Part shown: piece after piece, positions 52,644-62,900 of the stretch
How positions within the stretch are numbered: the first letter of the stretch is position 1
How the letters are laid out: every line of letters begins with the position of its first letter
From: Lysinibacillus sp. FSL K6-0232
GTDB lineage: Bacteria; Bacillota; Bacilli; Bacillales_A; Planococcaceae
Assembly (NCBI RefSeq): GCF_038008325.1
Contig: NZ_JBBOYW010000001.1
Coordinates: 1,912,001 to 1,976,000, forward strand
Reading direction: 5' to 3'
DNA length: 64,000 nucleotides
Program-made: the position numbers and the translations under genes
The notes under the pieces: generated by a model
Told to the model about the DNA's origin: nothing
Databases searched by the model: none
The model's input: only the letters and a program-made list of their open reading frames with translations

Positions 52644-55601
52644 ATGAAAAAGCCGAATCGATTAAAGCAGTTTTTTTCAAAAGAAGTGGTGGCACAGCCA
52701 GTGGCAGTAGAGGCGGTGCAGGATTCTCAGTTATTTGCGTATGCCTTATCCTTTGCAAAATACCATCCTGATATGATGATTGTCTTTGCGGCAGACGGTG
52801 AAATTATTTATGTCAATCAAGAGGCACTCTATCAACTTTTACAATACGAGCCAAACCATGCTGAAGACTTTAAGCAAATTTTTACAGCAGCAGATTATAA
52901 GCGTTTAAAACGAGCATTTAATCAAACATTACGGGGGAAATCAACAAAGCTTGATATTGAAAGCCTTCAGCATCAAGGGCATAATCTTAGCCTGATCCTA
53001 ACATTTATTCCGATTAAAAATGAGGAGGGACAAGCAGAGGGAATTTATTTAATTGTGGAGGATATATCGACCTATGCAGCAATGAAGCATCAGCTACTGC
53101 TACATGAAAAGCACTTAAACTATGCGCAGCAAATTGCCGCGGTTGGTAGCTGGGAGTATTTTATCCAGCATGATAAGCTGTATTGCTCAGATCATTTTTA
53201 TCATATTTTCGGCTTTGAGCGTTCGGAAAATGTGAGCATTGACCAGCCATTTCAACTAATTCATCCAGAGGATTATGAAAGAACCTATCAGGCATTTGAG
53301 GCTGCTTGCAAGGGCATGAATTTTGACAGTGAATTTCGCATTTATCATGGTCAAACAAATGAATTGTGCTATTTACAGGCTGCCGCAGAAATAATTTGGA
53401 AGGATCATCAGCCATTTAAAATGATTGGTGTTGTCAAAGATCATACATCCTTTAAGCTAATGGAGCAAACGCTGAATGATACACTTGCAAACTATCACGA
53501 TATTTTTAACAACCTAGATGCAGGCGTTTGGATGAGGGATTCTATTCGTGGGAATATGCTTTTTGCGTCAAAAGGACTAGAGGGCATTTTAGGTATTCCA
53601 TTAGAGCAGCTTTATAAAGATTCAGAAGCATGGCTTAATCTGATTCATCCTGCCCATCGTGAGGAGGTATTAGCGTATACAGACCATCTCGCATTAGGGG
53701 AAAGCTATCAAGTGATTTACCGAATTATCACAGGCGATCAACAAATCAAATGGCTGCTGGAGCAAATTGTGCCACGATTGGATCAGCAGGGGGATGTTAA
53801 TCATATTTTTGGCTTAGTAACAGATATTACAGCGGAAATTGAGCGTGAGGAGCGGCTAAATTATTTAGTGTACTATGATGAGCTGACAGGCTTGCCGAAT
53901 CAGCTAAGCCTCTATAGTAAGCTGGATGCTTTATGTACAACAAGTGAGCCATTTGCGCTTTTATATCTATCCATTAACCGCTTCCATATCGTACACCATG
54001 GACTAGGTATTCACATCGGCGATGAGCTGCTACGTGTTGTCACTAATTATTGTGCAACAGTATTGGACGATCATAGCTATATAGCGCGACTAGACCATCA
54101 GCATTTTGTGATTATTGTTAAAAAATATAGTAATAAACAAAAAATCTATGCGCTTGCCAATCGTTTATTAAAATTCTTTCATTCAGCCCTTACCGTGAAG
54201 GATTATCAGCTTCATGTATCGGCAAATATTGGGATTGTTTTTTATCCAGAGGACGGTTTAACGAGAACGATTTTATTGGAAAATGGTTATGCGGCTTTAT
54301 GCTATGCACAGCAGCAAGGACGCAATAATTTTTATATACATGCCGTGACAGGGGATATTACCTCCTATAAGCAATCTGTGCTCAATCGAGATATGCGACA
54401 GGCTTTGCTTAATGAGGAGTTTGAGCTTTATTTTCAGCCGTTGGTGGAGCCGCAAAAAGGTATTATTTATGGAGCAGAGGCATTAATTCGCTGGCATCAT
54501 AAAGAATGGGGGCTTGTATCACCAGGTGAGTTTATTCCGTTAGCGGAAGAAAATCATATGATTCATATTATTACAGATTGGGTCATTAAAAAGGTATGCA
54601 CATTATTGCAAGAGTGGAAGCAGCAGGGCCATGTATTACGCACCATTAGCATCAATATTTCACCTATTCACCTAGTGAAAAAAGGGTTTGTGAAATTTGT
54701 GCAGGAGCAAATCCAAACACATGGAATAAAGGCAGACTATTTGGAGTTTGTTGTATCAGAAAGTGCGATGCTCAAAAATAGTAAAAGTGTACGCAATGTG
54801 CTGCAGGAGCTGCGAACGCTTGGTGTGAAAATTGCCATTGGTGATTTTGGCACAGGCTATTCCTCCCTCGAATCTTTACGCACATTTCGCCCAACAACGA
54901 TTCATATTTATGAGGCTTTTATTCGGCAAATTCGCCATGACCATCCGATCGAAAATGGGCTAATTTCTACAACCATTTATTTAACGAAAATGCTCGGCAT
55001 TCAAGTAGTGGCAAAGGGTGTGGAGAGCTATGACCAATTTATTTTCTTGAAGCAGCAAGAATGCAGCTATATCCAAGGCGACATTTACACAAAGGCAGTG
55101 CCTGCAAAAACATTTGCCACAATGCTAGCACGAGGCTTTTTAACACCGCAAAAAGTTAGATCGAATAAGAAGCCTGCTGTTGAACGGCGCAAGTATTATC
55201 GCTTCCGCTTTCCAGCCTATGTTCAAGGCTCTATGACGATAGTTGAAATGAATCAGCAAAAAATCAATATTGGGCGTACACCGATTTTAATCGAAAATAT
55301 TAGCTTAGGTGGCATGAAAATTTGCTCATCACTTAAACTACCTATTAATCAAACCATGAAATTTCAATTTAGCTTTACGTTAATGGATCAGCCCTTCCAT
55401 ATCGAAGGAACATTTAGATGGACATTAGAGGAACACTATCAAATCTATTCCTATGGTGTGGCATTTCAGCTAAAGGCTGAGGATGAAGGAAAGCTAGCAC
55501 CGATTATTCATCGAATGACAGCCCTGCATCATCAGCATGAAAAAATTACAGGAACACCATTTATTTATGAAGATATGGAAGCATTTTTTAAAAAAGAATA
55601 A
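52644..55601 (+). CDS. PAS-PAS-PAS / degenerate GGDEF / degenerate EAL / intact PilZ protein
   Basis: ATG 52644 follows GGAGGGG by 9 bases. 985 residues: three PAS-like domains (about 30-400), a GGDEF fold whose signature reads LDHQHF (about 480), an EAL domain (about 585-830) with the opening EAL kept but catalytic positions changed (GDFGTG for DDFGTG, IHIYEAF for LKIDRSF, AKGVES for AEGVET), and a C-terminal PilZ domain with RKYYR and NISLGG intact (about 845-965). It most likely neither makes nor breaks c-di-GMP but binds it. No membrane helix. Confidence 0.92.
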   Translation: MKKPNRLKQFFSKEVVAQPVAVEAVQDSQLFAYALSFAKYHPDMMIVFAADGEIIYVNQEALYQLLQYEPNHAEDFKQIFTAADYKRLKRAFNQTLRGKSTKLDIESLQHQGHNLSLILTFIPIKNEEGQAEGIYLIVEDISTYAAMKHQLLLHEKHLNYAQQIAAVGSWEYFIQHDKLYCSDHFYHIFGFERSENVSIDQPFQLIHPEDYERTYQAFEAACKGMNFDSEFRIYHGQTNELCYLQAAAEIIWKDHQPFKMIGVVKDHTSFKLMEQTLNDTLANYHDIFNNLDAGVWMRDSIRGNMLFASKGLEGILGIPLEQLYKDSEAWLNLIHPAHREEVLAYTDHLALGESYQVIYRIITGDQQIKWLLEQIVPRLDQQGDVNHIFGLVTDITAEIEREERLNYLVYYDELTGLPNQLSLYSKLDALCTTSEPFALLYLSINRFHIVHHGLGIHIGDELLRVVTNYCATVLDDHSYIARLDHQHFVIIVKKYSNKQKIYALANRLLKFFHSALTVKDYQLHVSANIGIVFYPEDGLTRTILLENGYAALCYAQQQGRNNFYIHAVTGDITSYKQSVLNRDMRQALLNEEFELYFQPLVEPQKGIIYGAEALIRWHHKEWGLVSPGEFIPLAEENHMIHIITDWVIKKVCTLLQEWKQQGHVLRTISINISPIHLVKKGFVKFVQEQIQTHGIKADYLEFVVSESAMLKNSKSVRNVLQELRTLGVKIAIGDFGTGYSSLESLRTFRPTTIHIYEAFIRQIRHDHPIENGLISTTIYLTKMLGIQVVAKGVESYDQFIFLKQQECSYIQGDIYTKAVPAKTFATMLARGFLTPQKVRSNKKPAVERRKYYRFRFPAYVQGSMTIVEMNQQKINIGRTPILIENISLGGMKICSSLKLPINQTMKFQFSFTLMDQPFHIEGTFRWTLEEHYQIYSYGVAFQLKAEDEGKLAPIIHRMTALHHQHEKITGTPFIYEDMEAFFKKE

Positions 55602-55604
55602 ACA

Positions 55605-55644
55605 AAATCGCCTGCTCCTGATAATGGAGCGAGGCGATTTTTAG
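55605..55644. terminator. Bidirectional terminator
   Basis: AAAATCGCCT...CTCC pairs with GGAG..AGGCGATTTT between converging genes. Confidence 0.87.
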
Positions 55645-56288
55645 CTTGTTAAAATAGCAATCGCTCGGACAGGCGCACCATCTGCATCCTGATACTTCAT
55701 TGGTAACGCACAAAATGTAAAGAGGTCATAACCGATTTGTCCAAGATTCGTTAAATTTTCTACAATAATAAAATCCGTATCCGCTAACACTTTTTTATGA
55801 ATGGTTAGGTTTGCATCTGTCAGGGCATCAATGCTGATGACATCAAGCCCAACACCCTTTTTCTTACTTTGAATAAGGTAGTCCGCCACTTCCTCAGTGA
55901 TGGCTGGATAGTTCCCAAAATAGTGCGCTGAGCCCCAATAGCGCTCCCAGCCAGTATAAAATAATAGAAAATCTGCTTGATCGGCTCGCTCCTTGACGGG
56001 ATGAATATTGTCCATTGTAATGCGCTGTCCCTCCTGTACATGCTGACAGTCAATTACCAAGCCTTTGCCTATAAATTGCTCTGCTGGAATGGCATCCAAT
56101 GTTGTTCTATCGGCAAATATATGGTTAGGCGCATCCATATGTGTACCAGTGTGGGAGGTGATGGTTAGAGAGGTTTCTTTAAAGCCATCTGTTTGGTGCT
56201 GGCAAATAACATGGAATGCTGGCTGAGCTGTACCAGGGAAAACGGGCATATGCTCTGTTAGCGTATGCGTTAAGTCAATAATCTTCAT
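55641..56288 (-). CDS. Cyclase-family metal hydrolase (kynurenine-formamidase-like)
   Basis: 215 residues: MKIIDLTHTLTEHMPVFPG and the metal motif SHTGTHMDAPNH (HxGTHxDxPxH, about 45-56), then DTDFIIVENLTNL. Hydrolyses an amide or ester such as formyl-kynurenine; real substrate unknown since no tryptophan-degradation genes are near. GGTGAGG site. Confidence 0.9.
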   Translation of the reverse strand: MKIIDLTHTLTEHMPVFPGTAQPAFHVICQHQTDGFKETSLTITSHTGTHMDAPNHIFADRTTLDAIPAEQFIGKGLVIDCQHVQEGQRITMDNIHPVKERADQADFLLFYTGWERYWGSAHYFGNYPAITEEVADYLIQSKKKGVGLDVISIDALTDANLTIHKKVLADTDFIIVENLTNLGQIGYDLFTFCALPMKYQDADGAPVRAIAILTS

Positions 56289-56454
56289 AAAAATACCTCA
56301 CCATGATTGATTTAAGCTGCTATTATTGTACCATTTCAAGTGCGAAAGGCTGAAATTTTCGTGCTTCATCTATATCTTTTCTTTGGCATATAGTAAAATA
56401 GAAGATTGAAAGTAGTATTCACTACGATGGCTTTTAAGGAATAGGAGAATTTAT

Positions 56455-57531
56455 GTGAAACAACAAACAATCATTTTAACCGGTGGAGGGACAGCGGGCC
56501 ATGTATCATTAAATCAAGCGATCATTCCGTCTTTACTTGAATTAGGTTATGATGTCCATTATATTGGCTCAGATGAAGGTATTGAAAAAGAATTGATTGG
56601 CGAGGCATTTCCGCATGTGCCGTTTTATGGCATTGCAAGCGGGAAGCTCCGTCGTTATTTCTCTATGAAAAATTTTACAGACCCCTTTAAAGTGTTAGCG
56701 GGCGTGATGCAAGCGTTTCGTATTATAAAAAAGGTGCAGCCGCAAGTAATCTTTTCAAAGGGTGGCTTTGTTTCGGTTCCTGTTGTCATGGCTGCTAAGC
56801 TTGCAGGTGTGCCAGTAGTCATTCATGAATCAGATGTAACACCCGGCTTGGCAAATAAAATCGCATTACCCTTTGCCTCGCATATTTTCACCATTTTTGA
56901 GGAAACATTACAGCATGTACCGCAGGACAAAGCAACATGCACAGGCTCTATTATTCGCCCAGAGCTATTTCAAGGAGATAGAGCAAGAGGGCTGGCATTG
57001 TGTGGCTTTACGACATTAAAGCCAGTGTTATTAGTAATGGGAGGAAGCTTAGGCTCTGTTGTGTTAAATGAGGCATTACGTAAAAATTTACCAGAGCTAT
57101 TAAAGCAGTTTTATATTATTCATCTATGCGGCAAAGGGCATGCTGATCAAGCATTAGCTGCAATGCCCGGCTACAAGCAGTTTGAATATGTGACAACAGA
57201 GCTGCCTGATTTATTGCATGCAGCAGACTATATTGTATCGCGTGCAGGCTCTAATTCGATTTTTGAGTTTTTAGCGCTACATAAGCCGATGCTATTAGTG
57301 CCGCTTTCTGCACAAAAAAGCCGTGGCGACCAAATTTTAAATGCGAATTTATTTAAAAAACAAGGCTATGCAGAGGTGCTACAGGAAGAGGAGCTGACAA
57401 AGGAATCCTTTTTGAAATCGGTTCGTACACTAACGGAGCGTAAGGAAGATATGGTGGCAGTGATGGAGAAAACACTAAAGCCGAAAACACCCGATGAAAT
57501 GGCAGCGCTTATTTTGCGCTATAAAAAATAA
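56455..57531 (+). CDS. murG: MurG-type UDP-GlcNAc transferase
   Basis: Adds GlcNAc to lipid I to make lipid II at the membrane's inner face. GTG start after AGGAATAGGAG. 358 residues of the GT-B fold: [14 protein letters not shown] (G-loop, usually GGTGGH), [24 protein letters not shown] and the C-terminal [20 protein letters not shown]. It stands alone, outside a division/cell-wall cluster, so it may be a second copy. Confidence 0.92.
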   Translation: MKQQTIILTGGGTAGHVSLNQAIIPSLLELGYDVHYIGSDEGIEKELIGEAFPHVPFYGIASGKLRRYFSMKNFTDPFKVLAGVMQAFRIIKKVQPQVIFSKGGFVSVPVVMAAKLAGVPVVIHESDVTPGLANKIALPFASHIFTIFEETLQHVPQDKATCTGSIIRPELFQGDRARGLALCGFTTLKPVLLVMGGSLGSVVLNEALRKNLPELLKQFYIIHLCGKGHADQALAAMPGYKQFEYVTTELPDLLHAADYIVSRAGSNSIFEFLALHKPMLLVPLSAQKSRGDQILNANLFKKQGYAEVLQEEELTKESFLKSVRTLTERKEDMVAVMEKTLKPKTPDEMAALILRYKK

Positions 57532-57546
57532 TGATTGTCAAAATAA

Positions 57547-57582
57547 AAGAAGCTATATGGCAGTAACACCTATAGCTTCTTA
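57547..57582. terminator. Terminator between murG and the GNAT gene
   Basis: 11-bp perfect stem AAGAAGCTATA / TATAGCTTCTT, loop 13. Confidence 0.82.
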
Positions 57583-57589
57583 CGATTGC

Positions 57590-58138
57590 TTACATTGCTT
57601 GTTCTTCACCATCCTGCATTTCATGTGCAGTTGTTAGATAGAATAAATCTTTTGGAATTTTAAATAAATTAAATTGCGCTTCGCCGCTATTGACCTGTGC
57701 TAGTAATGTTGGATGACTGTCATTCGCCTCTACTACATAAGGTAGCTTTAACGCAGCGCGCTGTGATTTTATATTTTCAACTCGAATTCGAAGAAATACC
57801 GTATGGAAATGATAGTCAAAAAATAATTCATTCAAAAAAAGTAACTTGGCTTTCTGATTATAGCCTTTTCCTTGATATGGAAGCCCAATCCATGTACCTA
57901 AGAAGCCAGCACCGTCTTCAATATCATGAATACTAATCGTGCCGATTGGTTGGCCCCAGTCATCTGTAATGGTTCTGGAGATAGTAAGACCTCTTGCTTC
58001 CTCCTCAATCAGTTGTTTTGTCATAAACCAATACTCATCCGCAGATGTGGCTTTTTGACGGACAAAGGGAAATACAGAAGGGTGTGATAATAGTTCATAA
58101 AGCTCTGTGCATTCATGCAGGTCTCGATGTTTAAGCAT
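57590..58138 (-). CDS. GNAT-family N-acetyltransferase (RimJ/RimL-like)
   Basis: 182 residues: HECTELYELLSHPSVFPFVR at the start, GTISIHDI, the acetyl-CoA loop GLPYQGKGYNQKAKLLFL, and LRIRVENIKSQRAALKL. Acetylates an amine, perhaps a protein N-terminus; target unknown. AAAGGAGG site. Confidence 0.9.
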   Translation of the reverse strand: MLKHRDLHECTELYELLSHPSVFPFVRQKATSADEYWFMTKQLIEEEARGLTISRTITDDWGQPIGTISIHDIEDGAGFLGTWIGLPYQGKGYNQKAKLLFLNELFFDYHFHTVFLRIRVENIKSQRAALKLPYVVEANDSHPTLLAQVNSGEAQFNLFKIPKDLFYLTTAHEMQDGEEQAM

Positions 58139-58601
58139 ACGAAACGCCTCCTTTACTAGGGTAGTTCAAACAATTCCTTAAAAGCATAAAGAAGAAAACT
58201 AATATTCGTACTGGAATTAAAACCCAAAGAACTAGACGTTATAACTATGATATTCCATAATCTCCCGCTGTCTTACTGATTTTACCATACCGAAAAAAAG
58301 GTAGTTTTTTAAATATAATATATCATAAAAACTGCTTAATGCAATCTTTTTGCTCGTAAAAACAAAAATTTAAGTTTAATAGTCAGTAAATTCTGATAAA
58401 ACAGCGAATATTGCAGCGATCTATTATGCTTTACCCTGTTTTTGCATGTTTTAGACATTATTTTGACGAATTTATGCAAAAAAATAGTTTTTTGTCATAA
58501 ATTATTAGAGAAGCATAGAGCGCTAACCGTTGAAAATCGCGTATTGCATGAAAAATACATGAATATTTTTATAGAACACTCAGCAAGGAGGCGTTTCAAA
58601 C
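58139..58601. other. AT-rich intergenic stretch
   Basis: About 460 bases; a 62-codon frame at 58442 has no ribosome site and no protein-like pattern. I see no RNA gene or terminator with confidence. Confidence 0.4.
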
Positions 58602-58718
58602 ATGACTTTTCAGACGCTTCCTTCTATTGAAGTCAAGCCGTACTCCGACACATCTACTATGCTATTGTTGGCTGACTGTGCATATAATGATTCTAGTAAG
58701 GTGAATGTATTTCTTTAG
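58602..58718 (+). CDS. Possible 38-residue peptide
   Basis: A strong AAGGAGG (58585-58591) precedes ATG 58602; the frame encodes MTFQTLPSIEVKPYSDTST and 19 more residues, with a central hydrophobic run and one Cys, ending at TAG 58716-58718. The ribosome site is better than that of many real genes here. No family known; could be a gene remnant. Confidence 0.4.
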   Translation: MTFQTLPSIEVKPYSDTSTMLLLADCAYNDSSKVNVFL

Positions 58719-58901
58719 TAGGATATTATTTTGTAATAATGGGGAATATAGCAAAAAATACCCTTAAAGGATTTAATTTCTCTAATTCTTGAAAGGTAAT
58801 TTTTAAATTTTATGTTATAATAGTAGTATTCATTTTGAGATAAATAAGCCAAATAGTAGCATATTGATTTTGATAGCACTGGTTTTTCTGGGGGTGACAG
58901 T

Positions 58902-60935
58902 ATGGAGTATCTTTTAAGCGAAGATTTTTTTAATGAATTATTTATCGGTAAAGATTTTGTTTTTCTGATGAAAAAGGTAGGGGACGATTATCAATATATT
59001 CGCTTAAACCAAGCAGCTCAAGAACTGTTATCAAATGAGGCAATTGGAAAAATGCTATCAAGCGTTATGTCCAGCCGCTACGCTTCAACTATTCAGAAAA
59101 GCTACCATCAAGCAATAACAGAGCGCAGTCAGGTCGACTATGTAGATTATGCATATGTGCAGTCAGAGGTTCGTAAATATGAAACTTCTGTTAGACCATT
59201 GCGCTATAAAAACGAGGATTATATTTTAGCAATTACGAAGGAAATTCAATATGATCGTAGCATTGAAGATAAATTTTTATTTATGCAGTCGATGCTTGAC
59301 CACGCTTTTTTCTCAACGCTTATGCTATCAGCAGAGGGCATGATTTATGAGGCAAACGCAAGGTTTATGGAGGACTTCCAATTAAATCATGACAGCATAA
59401 AACAACAGCTACTTATTGATTTGCCGATTATTCCAAAGGATGAGGCATATAAAATTAAGCGCTATCTACAAAAGGCAGCAACGGGTAAAAATGTGAGCGA
59501 AAAGCTTATTAAACTGCATACATTAGATGGGCAGGAGCGCATGTATTTATTATCGTTATCGCCTGTGATGCAGGTTGATCATTCATTTGCCATTTTTTTG
59601 ATGATGCAAGATTGCACACAAAATGCTCAACAGAAGGCAGAGCTACGCTCAAAGTCGCATGGACTGGAAGTGTTTAAGGCTGCCTTAAATTCGGCAACAG
59701 CCATTGCGTTATTAGATCATGAAGGCACGGTTATCGAAGCCAGTGAAATGTTTTTACATGCTTCTGGTTATACAGCAGAGGAATTAATCGGCCAGCCGTA
59801 TGATATTATTGAGCCGCGTCATCATTCTCTTAACTTTTTACAAACGATTGCTGAGAAGCTTGAGGCAGGAGAGATGTGGCAAGGAGAGCTATGCTACCGC
59901 ACCAAGTACCATGCTGATTATTGGGTGGAGGCAACGATTGTTCCGTTGAAAAATGAGTTTGGTGAGCTGGAGCAAATTTTAAGCATTAACTATAATATTA
60001 CAGATAAGAAAAGAATGTTCACCGAATTAAAAAATATTGAGCGTACATTCCGATTAATTACGGAAAATACCAATGATTTAATTGTGATTACAAATGAGGA
60101 TGGCATTATTATTTATGCATCACCATCGTATCGCATGTATTTAGGCTATGAAAATGTTGAATTGCAAGGGCAATTTTACAGCGATATTGTAGATGATGAA
60201 AGCAAGGCTGCATGGCAAACCTTTTTAAATAATTATACAGGTCAGACGGATGCGCGCTTTGAGCTATTATTGAAGGCAAAGGATGGCACACCGATTTGGA
60301 CAGAAAGTAATGTAACCGTTGTCCATGACCCTGAGCGTGAAAAGGTATCACAAATTATGATGGTTTCTAGGGAGATTACACACCGCAAAGAACGAGAAAA
60401 TGATTTGCTATACCTAGCCTACCATGATTCATTAACACAGCTACCAAATCGACGCTTTCTTCAAAAGGAGTTTCCGAAAATTTTGGCTGAGGCACAGGCT
60501 AATCAAACATGTGTGGCAATGCTCTTTATAGATGGCGATGATTTTAAAGAGGTTAATGATCGCTATGGTCATGAAACAGGGGATGCTTTTATTCAACGAT
60601 TTGGTTATACATTAAGTAAAACAGTGCGTAGCCATGATTTGGTCATTCGTGTGGGTGGCGATGAGTTTATTGTCCTGTTAACAGGCTTAACAACAGAACA
60701 GGACAAAAGGCATGAGCAAATGATGCATATTATTGACCGTATTCGCCATGAGCTAGCGGAGGGCTGGGTGATTGATGACTGTCATTTCACACCAACAGCC
60801 TCGATGGGTATCGCCTATTATCCAGACCACGCTGAAACATTAGAGGCATTAATGGATTTAGCGGACCAAGCATTATATAAATCAAAGGAATCAGGCAAAA
60901 ATAATCTATCTATATATAAGGTGATTAACTTTTAG
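58902..60935 (+). CDS. Multi-PAS diguanylate cyclase (GGDEF)
   Basis: 677 residues: about four PAS-type domains (to about 495; e.g. ALLDHEGTVIEASEMFLHASGYTAEELIG in the third) and a GGDEF domain with YHDSLTQLPNRR and an intact RVGGDEFIVLL (about 583-593). Should make c-di-GMP from two GTP. No membrane segment. A likely source for the PilZ-bearing protein 3.3 kb upstream. GGGGGTGAC ribosome site. Its stop lies at the edge of an IS630 element. Confidence 0.93.
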   Translation: MEYLLSEDFFNELFIGKDFVFLMKKVGDDYQYIRLNQAAQELLSNEAIGKMLSSVMSSRYASTIQKSYHQAITERSQVDYVDYAYVQSEVRKYETSVRPLRYKNEDYILAITKEIQYDRSIEDKFLFMQSMLDHAFFSTLMLSAEGMIYEANARFMEDFQLNHDSIKQQLLIDLPIIPKDEAYKIKRYLQKAATGKNVSEKLIKLHTLDGQERMYLLSLSPVMQVDHSFAIFLMMQDCTQNAQQKAELRSKSHGLEVFKAALNSATAIALLDHEGTVIEASEMFLHASGYTAEELIGQPYDIIEPRHHSLNFLQTIAEKLEAGEMWQGELCYRTKYHADYWVEATIVPLKNEFGELEQILSINYNITDKKRMFTELKNIERTFRLITENTNDLIVITNEDGIIIYASPSYRMYLGYENVELQGQFYSDIVDDESKAAWQTFLNNYTGQTDARFELLLKAKDGTPIWTESNVTVVHDPEREKVSQIMMVSREITHRKERENDLLYLAYHDSLTQLPNRRFLQKEFPKILAEAQANQTCVAMLFIDGDDFKEVNDRYGHETGDAFIQRFGYTLSKTVRSHDLVIRVGGDEFIVLLTGLTTEQDKRHEQMMHIIDRIRHELAEGWVIDDCHFTPTASMGIAYYPDHAETLEALMDLADQALYKSKESGKNNLSIYKVINF

Positions 60936-62100
60936 ACTTACACTCTTTTTCTTCGTTTTCCTGTATACTATTCTTAATAGATATGAAACGGAGAAAAATG
61001 ATGCGTAAAATTGTCCTAATTCCTGAAGAACAAATTCCTGCTGCTTTAGAAGAATTAAAGCTTGTCATGAAAGAAGAAAACAATCATAAAATGTTCGTTC
61101 GCTACCAAGTGATTTATATGTTACTTTCCGGCGAATCGTATGAAAAAATTGTCGACTATACAGGTCTTTCTTTAGCGACGCTGTTCAATTATCGCAAAGC
61201 TTATTGTGAAAAAGGGATCGCTGGACTTGGACGTAAAAAACAACCTGGTCGAAAGCGTCATTTAACGGCTGAACAAGAAGCACGAGTCGTCGCGACAATT
61301 GTCAACCAAACGCCTAAAGATGCTGGTTTTCCCGTTGAAATGAACTGGACAGCGCCTCTTCTTCGCGATTGGATTGAGCGAACATTTGGTGTGTCTTTTT
61401 CTGTACGTGGGACACGTGATTTATTGTACCGTCTTGGTTTAAGTTATACGAAACCAACGTATACATTGGAAAAAGCAGACCCCCTCAAACAAGCAGTTTT
61501 CCTTGAAAAATTTGAACAGGCGAAAAAAAACTAATTCATGGTCAAATTGATCGTATTTTATTTGAAGACGAGTCAATGATCCGTGATTACCAAGCGATTT
61601 CCAACACGTGGTTTCTTAAAGGTCAACAAAAAATCATTCCAACATATGGCCGACATCAAGGGGTTAAGCTAATTGGTACATTGGATTACGAAACGGGCGA
61701 TGTATTTTGCGTGCAAGAAGAACAATATACCGCTGTTGAATTCCTAAGTTTTTTAGAAAAAGTCATCGCTCGTTATCCGAATGAACGCATCGTGATGGTA
61801 TTAGACAATGCGCGCATACACCATGCGAAATTGATTCAACCATTTTTAGAAAAGTATCAAGATTTCTTTGAATTTCTGTTCCTTCCGCCGTACAGTCCCA
61901 ATTTAAATTTAATCGAAGGACTGTGGAAATGGATGAAGACAACGGTGATCCACAATGTCTTTTACTCAAATGTCGGAAAGATTCAACGTGCTGTCCAAGG
62001 CTTTATCCAAATGATTAATCAAACACCTGAAAATACGGTGAATAGGCTGTGCTTGAAACTCTAATTTTCTTTCACCGTATATATATTTCAGAAATTCACT
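60936..62100 (+). mobile_element. IS630-family insertion sequence (ends approximate)
   Basis: Contains the split transposase below. Inserted within a few bases of the GGDEF gene's stop codon. Short inverted ends GACTT.../...AAGTC (about 60935 and 62109) or ACTTTTAG (60927) / CTAAAAGT (62099) are candidates; a clear TA duplication was not resolved. Confidence 0.65.
61001..62064 (+). CDS. IS630-family transposase, two frames joined by -1 frameshift at A8
   Basis: Frame 1 (61001-61534) has a helix-turn-helix region and ends AKKN-stop just after eight A (61523-61530). Slipping back one base continues KLIHGQIDRILFEDESMIRD and on through VLDNARIHHAKL to SPNLNLIEGLWKWMK, giving the full DDE triad (DE, D, E). 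Programmed -1 frameshifting is common in IS630. Frame 2 alone is open 61576-62064. Start 61001 follows CGGAGAA. Confidence 0.88.
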
Positions 62101-62132
62101 AAAAGTCTGTCTTGCAAGGCAGACTTTTTATA
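62101..62132. terminator. Terminator beyond the IS630 element
   Basis: AAAAGTCTG / CAGACTTTTT with inner CTTGCAAG. Possibly the original terminator of the GGDEF gene, displaced by the insertion. Confidence 0.8.
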
Positions 62133-62225
62133 TTGTTCTATTTTAACAATCGCATAACGGACTTTTTATTTCATAATATGCTATAACAATAAGAGGGATA
62201 TTATTTTGAAATAGAAGGTGATCAG

Positions 62226-62900
62226 ATGCCTAAAAAAATATTATTGGTCGAAGATGAAAAACATATTGCGCGCTTTGTGGAGCTAGAATTGCAGCATGAG
62301 GGCTATGAGGTCACTGTTGCCTATGATGGTCGTGAGGGGCTTGCCTTGGCAACGGCTAAAAGCTTCGATGTACTGCTACTCGATGTGATGTTGCCGGGGC
62401 TTAATGGCATTGAAATTTGTCGGCGTATTCGCACACAATCACAAGTGCCGATTTTGCTATTAACTGCAAGAGATGCTGTGATGGATCGTGTGGCAGGCTT
62501 AGACGCAGGAGCGGATGACTATATCGTGAAGCCTTTTGCTATCGAGGAGCTGCTGGCTCGCATCCGTACAATTTTACGCCGTGTAACACCAGAGCCATCC
62601 ACTGGTGAATCCTTGCATTTCCGTGATATTCACATGGATACAGCCGCCTATGAAGTTTTTGTACAGGGGAATAAACTTGACCTAACAAAGACAGAATATG
62701 ATTTACTCAAACTATTAATTGAGCATAAGAATCGGGTGTGTACACGTGAGCAAATTTTAACCTCTGTGTGGGGCTATGACACAGATATTGAAACAAATGT
62801 AGTAGACGTCTATATCAGACATTTACGCACAAAGCTGCCAGGTGATATGAATGCCTATATTGAAACCGTTCGTGGGGTTGGGTACGTGATGCGCGAATGA
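62226..62900 (+). CDS. OmpR/PhoB-family response regulator
   Basis: 224 residues: receiver domain with acidic pocket EDE (7-9), phospho-Asp in [10 protein letters not shown] (about 53) and Lys in DYIVKPF (about 103), then a winged-helix DNA-binding domain (about 130-222, [36 protein letters not shown]). Its TGA overlaps the kinase ATG, so the pair is coupled. Targets unknown. Confidence 0.96.
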   Translation: MPKKILLVEDEKHIARFVELELQHEGYEVTVAYDGREGLALATAKSFDVLLLDVMLPGLNGIEICRRIRTQSQVPILLLTARDAVMDRVAGLDAGADDYIVKPFAIEELLARIRTILRRVTPEPSTGESLHFRDIHMDTAAYEVFVQGNKLDLTKTEYDLLKLLIEHKNRVCTREQILTSVWGYDTDIETNVVDVYIRHLRTKLPGDMNAYIETVRGVGYVMRE

